Origin: Armillaria gallica
Taxonomy: Eukaryota; Basidiomycota; Agaricomycetes; Agaricales; Physalacriaceae
Length of the DNA: 64,000 bases
Reading direction: 5' to 3'
Assembly: GCA_037576215.1 (NCBI GenBank)
Contig: JBANDB010000014.1
Span: forward strand, 248,001-312,000
Shown piece by piece: positions 55,962 to 64,000 of the stretch (position 1 is the first letter of the stretch; each line of letters begins with the position of its first letter). Made by a program: the position numbers and the translations under genes. The notes under the pieces are model-generated. The model searched no databases. It worked only from the letters and a program-made list of their open reading frames with translations, and was not told the origin of the DNA.

Positions 55962-58617
55962 ATGGACGCTCTCAAAAATGTTTTCGCAGCCAAGAAGGCT
56001 CAGGTTGGCCCTTTTCGTTGCATACTTTGTACCCCCATTCATGTTCCTGGCAGGGATCGCCCGCATTGGTCACTTTTGTCACGGCGGGATATCCTACGAA
56101 AGATGCGACGGTTCCCATTATGTTCGCTATGCAGAACGGAGGCGCAGATATCATCGAGCTGGGAATGCCTTTCTCTGATCCTATAGCTGATGGTCCTGTC
56201 ATTCAAGAGAGCAACACAGTACGACCTAGCTGACTCGAGCGAGTCTACAATACTCATCCTCCGCAGGTTGCATTGAAGAATAACATGGACTATGCGACGG
56301 TCTTGGGTCAGCTTCGCGAGGCAAGAAGCAAGGGACTCACCGCCCCCGTCATTCTTATGGGTGCGAATCATACAGTCAAACGGCAGCATGGGCACTGACG
56401 GTTGACTAGGCTACTACAACCCGTTGTTGGCGTATGGCGAGGACAGGGCCATACAAGATGCAAGCGAGGCTGGAGCGAATGGCTTCATCATGGTCGACCT
56501 TCCCCCCGAAGAAGCTATCACGTTCAGAGAAAAGTGCACAAAAGCAAAGTGCGTACACGAGTCATACCTAGGGTACTCCTCGATGACGCCAGACATAGCT
56601 TGTCATATGTTCCTCTCATCGCTCCGTCGACCACACCATCTCGAATAAAATTCCTCGCGTCAATTGCCGACAGTTTTATTTATGTCGTGTCCAAAGTCAG
56701 TTCATTAAATTTCCATTCCGGTATCGCGCTCATTATTCTTTAGATGGGTACAACGGGATCATCCGACAAGGTAGCGATAAACGCTGAGCTCCCAGATATC
56801 ATTGCTCGTGTCCGAGAACATGCGACCGTTGCCATCGCTGTCGGCTTTGGTGTATCCAATCGCAGTCACTTTGATTATGTTGCCGATGCCGGTGCAGACG
56901 GAGTTGTCGTTGGCAGTCGGATCGTCAATGTTATTAAAAGCGCCCCTGCAGATAAAGTTTCCCACAGTGTTGAAGCCTTCTGCAGTGAAATTACACTGAA
57001 GGGTCAGCCTCCTAAAGCCAGATCTCCTCTTCCGGCTCGGTCGCCTGCACCTGTGACAAACGGCAAGAAGTATGTCTCGAAGGACTCTTCGGTATCGGAT
57101 TTACCTGCGCGGTTTGGTCAATTCGGCGGTCAATATGTCCCGGAGTCCCTGGTCGATTGTCTGGCAGAACTCGAGGAAGCCCATAAATCCGCTATGCATG
57201 ACCCAGAGTTCTTGAAGGAATTCCAAAGTTATTATGAATATATCAACAGACCGTCCGGGCTCTATCTAGCAGAAAATCTGACCAAACACGCTGGTGGCGC
57301 TAACATCTGGCTCAAGCGCGAGGATTTGTAGGCAAATGATTTTCCGCTTGCACTCCCAGCTGACGTTTTCACGTCAGAAACCACACGGGATCTCACAAAA
57401 TCAACAACGCGATTGGTCAAGCAAGCCGTTTTCCATGCATCGCTAAGCAAATTTGCTGATCTCGGAAAAACAGATTCTCCTAGCTCGCCGCATTGGCAAG
57501 ACGCGTATTATCGCCGAAACGGGTGCGGGTCAGCATGGTGTTGCAACAGCAACGGTCTGCGCCAAATTCGGCTTGGAATGTATAATTTACATGGGAGCTG
57601 AGGATGTCCGGCGCCAAGCGCTCAATGTTTTCCGTATTGAGATGCTCGGAGGCAAGGTGCGCCTGTTCCTAACAGACAGCCATCATTCATTGCAATTAAA
57701 CCTCATAATTCAAAGGTCATCCCTGTCCACTCTGGGTCATGCACCCTCAAAGACGCCGTAAACGAGGCCATGCGAGACTGGGTGTCTAATCTATCGACGA
57801 CGCATTATCTCGTAGGATCTGCTATTGGTCCACATCCCTTCCCCACGATCGTCCGTGATTTCCAAAAGATTATCGGGGAGGAAATCAAAGTTCAGCTGAA
57901 GGAGAAGCGAGGTAAACTTCCTGATGTAGTCGTGGCCTGTGTGGGCGGTGGAAGTAATTCTATCGGGACTTTCTACGATTTCATCGGAGACAAAAGTGTT
58001 AGAATGGTTGGTGTTGAAGCCGGTGGCGAAGGTGCGTTGCTTTCATTGCTTCATATATTGTATTTGAATATCTTTAGGTGTTGACGGTGACCGACACAGT
58101 GCTACGCTTTCCAAGGGTCAGCCTGGTGTCCTCCATGGCGTGCGAACCTATATTCTGCAGTCTCCGGACGGGCAGATTATCGAGACGCATTCTATCAGCG
58201 CCGGACTCGACTATCCTGGCGTAGGACCAGAACATGCCTGGTTAAAAGACTCTGGTAGGGCAGAGTACGTCGTCGCTACAGATGAAGAGGCGTTGAGAGG
58301 GTTCAGGATGCTCACACAAATGGAGGGCATAATTCCGGGTGAATACTCTTTAAATAAACCATGGAGTATCGAGACTGATGTTCACTTATCTTTCAGCCCT
58401 GGAGTCGTCGCATGCCATCTGGGAAGGTGTCCGTATCGCAAAAACGATGCCGAAAGATTCTGATATTGTCATCGTAAGGCTGACCCATCGTAAATGATGT
58501 TTTGCTAATTTTGTCCATTTGCAGTGTCTTTCCGGCAGAGGTGACAAAGATGTAGAGCAGATCTCTGAGCTTCTTCCCAAGTGGGCGGATATCCTCGACT
58601 GGCACGTCAGCAAATAG
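55962..58617 (+). CDS. TRP5: Bifunctional tryptophan synthase (alpha-beta fusion)
   Basis: Twelve exons: 55962-56003, 56054-56218, 56267-56360, 56410-56548, 56599-56695, 56744-57327, 57378-57420, 57474-57656, 57716-58031, 58078-58338, 58397-58473 and 58525-58617, giving 697 aa, the usual size for the fungal enzyme. The alpha half keeps catalytic Glu49 (GADIIELG) and Asp60 (FSDPIADGP). A short linker follows ([11 protein letters not shown]). The beta half has [11 protein letters not shown], the PLP lysine in [11 protein letters not shown] (about residue 381), [11 protein letters not shown] and the phosphate loop GGGSNSIG. It makes tryptophan from indole-3-glycerol phosphate and serine. The intron at 57,421-57,473 begins with GC (GCAAGC) rather than GT: this is the only choice that gives the conserved [11 protein letters not shown]. 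Confidence 0.93.
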
Positions 58618-58762
58618 AAACGTAGATGCGATGTTATAGTAGCTGTACTTTATTTCAAGAATGGTCTAGCTCTCTAAGACTACATACACACTGGCAAAAC
58701 AAAAAAATAATAGCACATTTATAAGATTACTTCTGAGAAATGTACCACGGATCCGCCACCCA

Positions 58763-60728
58763 TCAATTACTTTGCCATGTATTGTGCAACCCCACCGTAT
58801 CATCCGCCCCGTTCATCGGTCCACTGGACATCACCGTGACATCCTCCCGTTTCGAGCCGTTGATCCCATTGAGTTTGGCCTTCCCTCGCACGTTATCTGC
58901 ACGCTGGCCTTCCAAAGCAGCAAGGTACGGCTCATCGACACCGCCCGTAACGTACTCACCCGTGAAAACGGAACAGTCGAACGCTGAGATGTGGGGATTG
59001 AACTGCCGCACGGATGATATCAGGTCGGGTAGGGTTTGAAAGATTACAAGATCAGCGCCAATGGCCGAGGCTATTGAACTAGTGTCACGTCCGTATGCGA
59101 CGAGTTCAGTTCGTGATGGCATATCGATGCCATAGACGTTGGGATATCTATGACGCGTATGCGTGCAACCTTGAGCTGACTGTGCCGGAGGCCGGAACAT
59201 GGACATACCTGATAGGAGGGGCACAGCTGGCCATTACAACCTTCTTCGCGCCGACATCTTTGGCCATTTGAATGATCTCCTTTGACGTGGTACCACGGAC
59301 GATGGAATCTAGGCTTTGAACTGAGAGAAGAACACGAGGACAGAACACCAAGATTCACCATCAACCAGTAAAATATTTTTTCCCGAGAACTCGAGTGCCA
59401 TGGCGTTGAGCTTTCTCCGGACGTTCTTCTTACGCATCTGCTGTCCGGGCATAATGAAAGTTCGACCGACATAGCGATTTTTGATGAACCCCTCGCGATA
59501 AGGGAGTTGCAATTTTTGTGCGAGATTCAAGGCTGCGACCCGGGATGTATCGGGTACCTGAGCAGAACGCGTCAATATAAGATTTGCGCTTGCGAGGAAG
59601 GTTATTCTCACCGGAATAACGACATCAACGGAAAGATTCTGCTCGGCTAATACGCGCCGGACCTCATCAGCAAGCGCGTCGCCCATGGCCATTCGACTTC
59701 GGTAAACGCTGATTCCGTCCAATACGGAATCGGGACGCGCAAAGTAAACGTATTCGAAGATGTCCGGTGCGAAATCCGCAGGTGCAGCTACCTGGCGCCG
59801 CGATACACTTTCGCGCGTGATAATTACGGCCTCACCTTGAACCACAAATGAGAAAAGACCAAAGAGGGGGGAGCGTACATACCAGGCTTTACGTCTTCCC
59901 ACTCGCTGAAACCACTGGCATCGGCAACGACGCTCTCACTGGCAAATAGATAGTCCTTTCCTTGCGTAGTGGAAGATTTTCTAACAGCCATGCCGACGGG
60001 TCTAATTCCGTTCGGGTCTCGGAAGGCTATTATTCCAAACCCAGCGAGCATAGCAACGCATGCGTACGCCCCCTTGCACTGTTTCATCAGCCCTCCAATT
60101 GCGGTGAATATATCCTCTTCATTGATACGGAATTTGCCCGTTTGTTGCAAGTTATTAGCGAAGATATTGAGAAGGAGTTCCGAATCCGACGAGGTGTTGA
60201 TATGGCGATGGGCAGTGGCGTCTAAGAACTGCAGAAGAGACGCTGTGTTGATAAGATTTCCGTTCTACAGCAGAATCAGTAAAAGATAGTAGAAACGTGC
60301 GTCAAGCTCCATACATGTGCGAAGACGATCCCATACGGTGAATTGACATAGAACGGTTGAGCTTCCGCATTATTGAAGCTTCCCGCAGTCGGATATCGCA
60401 CTATCAAATAATTAGTAATTAGACCTACCACAGGCAAGCGGAGACTACGCACCATGTCCCACAGCCATGCCTCCAACCAGACGCTGTATGGCCTTCTCGT
60501 CGAAAATATCCCGGACCATACCATTCGCCTTGCACTGATAGAAGCGACCTTTCGGTCCACACGTAACTATTCCACATGCATCTTGTCCTCGATGCTGCAA
60601 CAGCGAGAGGCCCTCACAGACTTCCGGCGCAGCGTCGGTATTGGGGTCATGTAGAAGAAGACCAAGAATTCCACACACTGAAAATGAAAGATGAGCGAAG
60701 TCAAAAATTAAAAAGGGACGGGCGAACT
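58763..60728 (-). CDS. ADE4: Amidophosphoribosyltransferase (glutamine PRPP amidotransferase)
   Basis: Exons 60728, 60677-60453, 60400-60315, 60264-59883, 59835-59612, 59557-59359, 59308-59209 and 59147-58763 give 533 aa. The protein begins MCGILGLL: the Cys is the N-terminal nucleophile that hydrolyses glutamine. The Met codon is A (60728, last base of the first exon) plus TG after a 50-bp intron. Other glutaminase motifs are [18 protein letters not shown] and [14 protein letters not shown]. The phosphoribosyltransferase half has the PRPP loop [16 protein letters not shown]. It catalyses the first committed step of purine synthesis, forming phosphoribosylamine. The C-terminal tail after FTGEYVTGG is about 60 residues, Asn/Gly/Ser-rich. 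Only 145 bp separate its end from the convergent tryptophan synthase gene. Confidence 0.93.
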
Positions 60729-60981
60729 TGGCAGCGGATTGGATGGATCGACGATGAACGTGCTTTGCAACGTCCATTTTTTTTGAGACGGATGCGACGT
60801 AAATTGAAAAACGTGAATCGGGTTACGTCAGCAGGATTAAAAGTGTCACGGTCCGCCTGTTCCGCCGGCCGACCCTTCCGATAGTCCCACACAAGACACT
60901 TGGAAAGGAACGAATTATCAAATACAAATGGGAGTTAGAGGGAAAACGACATTTGACGGATGCTATGATATATGTCTAGAA

Positions 60982-61897
60982 TTAAGTATCTGTATCACTC
61001 TTTGGTCTTCTGACATACGATGATGACCCGCGCTGGGAAGAGCCAGATATGACTCCCATGTTATACACCCCTACTGCAGAATGAAGTGGTGGTAGCGCCG
61101 AGTGTCCAAAAGTCTCCGTGGTACCATCATCCCCTTTCCTGGCCTTCCCACTCTGGTAAATTCCCGGAGGAACAATAATGTTTCGCAGGATTGCGTCCGC
61201 GTCGACAGTCGGTATTGTCGGAAGATCAGCGTACGTGAAATAGGCAGTGAGATGCCATTTGCGTGGTGTACCTGTTGGCGAAAGTTGCACCCAAGCAGAA
61301 TATGCCTGCTTAATTAAACCGGGATGATTTCCGCCACTGCGATCTTGATGGAGAAGAGCTGACGATGAGGGGATCGTGCGGGACACGCCGTCGACAAATC
61401 TGAAAGCCGGTGGTGACCTATAACAAAATGCTAGTCAATGAGTCATATGTGACCTCGCCCCAGAATTATCGGTACCGTGGAGAGGTGGATGGCTCGCCAC
61501 CATGCGCCGAGGGGAGTTTTTCGTCATAGAATAAGTATGGCTGCAAGGGTTATCGATCAGCAACATGGACTTGACGGTGGTGTATCGATGAGGTCCAGAC
61601 GCACTTCACGCATACGGGACTGTCCCCAAAGACGTCCGTCTAACGAAGGGGAGGGAAGATCAACAGGACTTCCAGGGAGGATATCAATTTTGACTTACCG
61701 GTCCAACGCTTAAGACCCGATTCGTCGTCGCGCTCTTCCCAAACGAACACGGCACCAGAACGTACTGACATAGACCTCTCAGCCTCGTTAAGACGTCTAG
61801 TAACTGGCTTAAGAAAGCCTTGCCTGACGGCCTCAAAGATGATATGGGCGTCGCGCGTGTCGCGGAGGTGAAGACGGGGGTGGGTAGCTTGCTGCAT
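60982..61897 (-). CDS. WOPR-domain (Gti1/Pac2) transcription factor
   Basis: Exons 61897-61699, 61639-61605, 61540-61476 and 61417-60982 give 244 aa. The first WOPR half is clear: LHLRDTRDAHIIFEAVRQG, then VTRRLNEAERSM, SGAVFVWEER and RWTDGRLWGQSR. The second half follows: GLIKQAYSAWV, KWHLTAYFTYADLP and NIIVPPGIYQSGK. WOPR proteins (Candida Wor1, Histoplasma Ryp1, S. pombe Gti1 and Pac2) bind DNA and control morphology or development. This one is short, with only about 60 residues after the domain and no long Gln-rich tail. The ATG at 61897 is four codons before the conserved block; the upstream open frame is not needed. Confidence 0.88.
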
Positions 61898-62687
61898 GGA
61901 AGGCAAGTGGGGAACAGACAAAGGCACGAGAATAGCCCTTTTAAATCGCGATGAAAAGACAGGCAGGCGATCAAGACGCAACCACAGCAGCGAGGATAGG
62001 GGAAAACACAGCGCGCGTGTCATATATATACGTGATATCCCCATTGTGGGTAATAAATAAATGAGTTGCAGAATGCCACATTTGAAGGGTCAACTACCGG
62101 GTTCACAATGACATTGACGCGCGAAAGTGTGGGTAAAGCCGACGACGAGAGTGTGAGAGAAGTTAGTCATCTTTGTAACCTTTGCAAAGACGAGATGGGT
62201 AAAAATAAAGTCTACCATTGATCTGGAACTGGACTGGGACCCTCCTGACCGATGCAATGGTGCTGAATTTAGGACCGGGGTCGGGTCATTTAGAGAGAAA
62301 ATCATGTAGCCTTATAGACATCCACGAGCCTAATCCAGAGAATTCGGGCTCCTATGAGATAAAGAGATATATATGTGAGCAAGAGATTAAATATTCGTTG
62401 CGGCGTAAGTATCCGAGGGAGAAGAATCCGTCAGATCCGGGGGGTAGTCAGTGGGTGTTCCACAAGGGGGCTCCATACTTACCATGCAATGTTATGGTGG
62501 GAAGCAAAGGAGCACGGGCTGCCTTGAGAACTGCCAAATTTAGTCCCGGCACACGGCGGCATTTGACGCAACGTGGCTCAGCACTGTCTACCACTAACCA
62601 CCATCGTACCCTTCTTGTCTTTGAACAGCTCCTTGGAAGGATCCCCAGGGAGCTGTTGTTCGTGAATCATATACTACCATTGCTGGA
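61898..62687. other. Shared upstream region of WOPR and Elongin A genes
   Basis: 790 bp between divergent starts, longer than the other divergent spacers here. That suits a regulated transcription-factor gene. A plus-strand ORF (62,218-62,691) covers part of it but has no recognisable domain and overlaps the Elongin A start. TATATATA at 62,023-62,030 lies upstream of the WOPR gene. Confidence 0.45.
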
Positions 62688-63969
62688 ATGACTGCCGACT
62701 TCAATTCAGCGACAAGAATCCCAGCACTGGTTACCTACTGCCAACGAGGTGGGATTATTCATATAATTCTAGCTTGACTCGTTGTGACTTTTCTTCCATT
62801 CTATCAGTTGCCGGGAAACACGCTGAGTGTCAGCCAGCACCCATAGTTATTCCCGATTGCTTCTTGACATATATTTCCTATATCAGCCATCCCCACACTC
62901 GGCCAAGAACTTAGTCTCCGTTATGATCTAGTCAAACCCATCCTCCAGCAGTGCGAGCCACACGACCTTCTGCGGCTTGAACGAGGCTCAACGGTGAGTC
63001 GCATGCAGCGCAATAACGGACCTTTTTCATTTCTTTCCAGAGGCTCCAGCACAATACCCAAGGCAAGTGTTTCTCAGCGCTTCTTTGCCTGCCGACTAAA
63101 TTGGTGTATGATCCAGAATTATGGAAGAATCTCTCTATCAAAAAGTACAGTATTCAACTCCAGGGCTATCTCTCAGGGGATGCACCAGAACCAGAGTCCT
63201 GGAGAGATCATTACTTTGTGCGTTCTCCGATGATAGCCACATGCTGCCCGGGTTTTCTGATTCTTTGATTAAGGTTCTCCAGAAAGCCGAAGCGAAGCAT
63301 CTAGAAGAAGTGGGATCACGCTTACGTTCCCAGCGACTCGAGCATGAACAACAAAAGAAGGAGCGCGAGGTCAAGATAACAGACCGAATTCCCCCACAGA
63401 AGCGCCTGAAACCATGTAAGTCGATCGTGACGTTTACATCACGTACCCATTCTCATGCCTCGTCGTTCCTAGGGTCAGGGCCAAGTCAACCCAAGACATT
63501 GATGCAGAAGACCTACTCCTCCGCCTCCAAACTGCACAAGACCGTGTACAATGCCAGGTTCACAGTCAAGGGAAAACCTATTTCGAAACCCCCTAGCGTG
63601 CCTCTACTGCCAACGCCTTCTCCTAGCTATGCAAGTCGAGTGACGGTCACCACTGTGAAGCACCGACAGCCTCCCTCCTCTTCGCCGCCAAGCAGTATGG
63701 GTCCGAACTCCCGGTCGTCTACATCATTATCAACATCTTCCAGCGAACCCGCGACATATGTTCCACCTCTTTCTCCTTGTAAACTCTCACCTGACGATTG
63801 TCGGTCGTCTTCATTCCCTTCAGGAAAGAAACCTGAGATTGTCCAAAGATCTGCACTGCTCAATCAGACATTGCCGTCACCTGGGCCACGACCGAAGAAG
63901 AAACCCACAAGCTCCTTGTTCATGCCCAAGGATCGAGCTTATTCGCAACGTCCAACGATCTCCAGATAG
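62688..63969 (+). CDS. ELA1: Elongin A homologue
   Basis: Exons 62688-62748, 62808-62828, 62887-62993, 63041-63062, 63117-63217, 63274-63415 and 63473-63969 give 316 aa. The N-terminal BC-box for Elongin C binding (ALVTYCQRVA, residues 13-22) is followed by the F-box-like segment (RYDLVKPILQQC, DLLRLERGST, then ELWKNLSIKKYSIQLQGY) and the SWRDHYF motif. The basic helix LQKAEAKHLEEVGSRLRSQR follows, then a Ser/Pro-rich tail with KTLMQKT. Yeast Ela1 pairs with Elc1 and Cul3 to ubiquitylate stalled RNA polymerase II. The intron at 63,063-63,116 starts with GCAAGT (GC-AG class). No GT donor gives the conserved TQELWKNL junction. The 57-bp intron at 63,416-63,472 is open in frame and could be read as coding. 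Confidence 0.85.
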
Positions 63970-64000
63970 TTATCTTTAATTTGGCATTTTCTTTCGCCTG

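Noticed and set aside
62218..62691. 157-residue plus-strand ORF upstream of Elongin A
   Set aside because: It starts in the divergent promoter, overlaps the Elongin A ATG in another frame, and has no recognisable domain.
1..64000. Transposons with terminal repeats, CRISPR arrays, rRNA and tRNA genes
   Set aside because: No transposase, reverse transcriptase or integrase domain, no regular spacer array and no tRNA-like B-box with a matching fold was found by eye. Short tRNA genes could still be missed without a covariance search.

Overview
This is a gene-rich basidiomycete (mushroom-type, Agaricomycetes) chromosome segment. The evidence is short introns (about 50-60 bp), densely packed housekeeping genes with many divergent promoters, a fused tryptophan synthase, and a cluster of DUF6535-type membrane proteins, a family I know from Agaricomycetes. 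All exon limits below were worked out by hand from splice signals, frame arithmetic and family conservation. Nothing was searched or computed.

Left part, 1-31 kb, is an unstable, duplicated region. Four tandem DUF6535 copies (A-D) lie on the minus strand. Copies A and B sit in a direct segmental duplication of about 6.9 kb (1-6,840 and 14,797-21,735). Between the two units lie a decayed thioredoxin, a TLC-domain gene with an in-frame stop, and a degraded fragment of the Cch1 calcium channel. Copy A has a late nonsense codon, B and D are frameshifted, and C is the best preserved but ends in a chimeric C-terminus taken from the antisense strand of a thioredoxin remnant. The bodies of copies A and B are strongly depleted in CpG, while C and D are not.

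Middle part, 31-46 kb: a conserved fungal protein with a retropepsin-like domain that lacks the catalytic Asp; the mitoribosomal protein Cox24/mS38, divergent from a dynamin/Mx-like GTPase; a divergent pair of small secreted cysteine-containing proteins flanked by direct repeats; a triple-KH RNA-binding protein; an arrestin-like protein; and the 60S assembly factor BRX1.

Right part, 46-64 kb, is a conserved housekeeping block: SWC2/YL1 (SWR1 complex), a mitochondrial ribosomal protein, GET2, SPC3, CSM1/PCS1, an asparaginase-ankyrin protein, bifunctional tryptophan synthase, amidophosphoribosyltransferase ADE4, a WOPR (Gti1/Pac2) transcription factor and Elongin A. The genes are unrelated in pathway and are arranged by shared promoters (33.6, 48.2, 51.0 and 55.9 kb) and tight convergent ends rather than as a functional cluster. 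ADE4 has its ATG split by an intron, and the tryptophan synthase and Elongin A genes each appear to carry a GC-AG intron. Two conserved genes (BRX1, SWC2) each lack one base near the start, so some single-base breaks in this window may be assembly errors.
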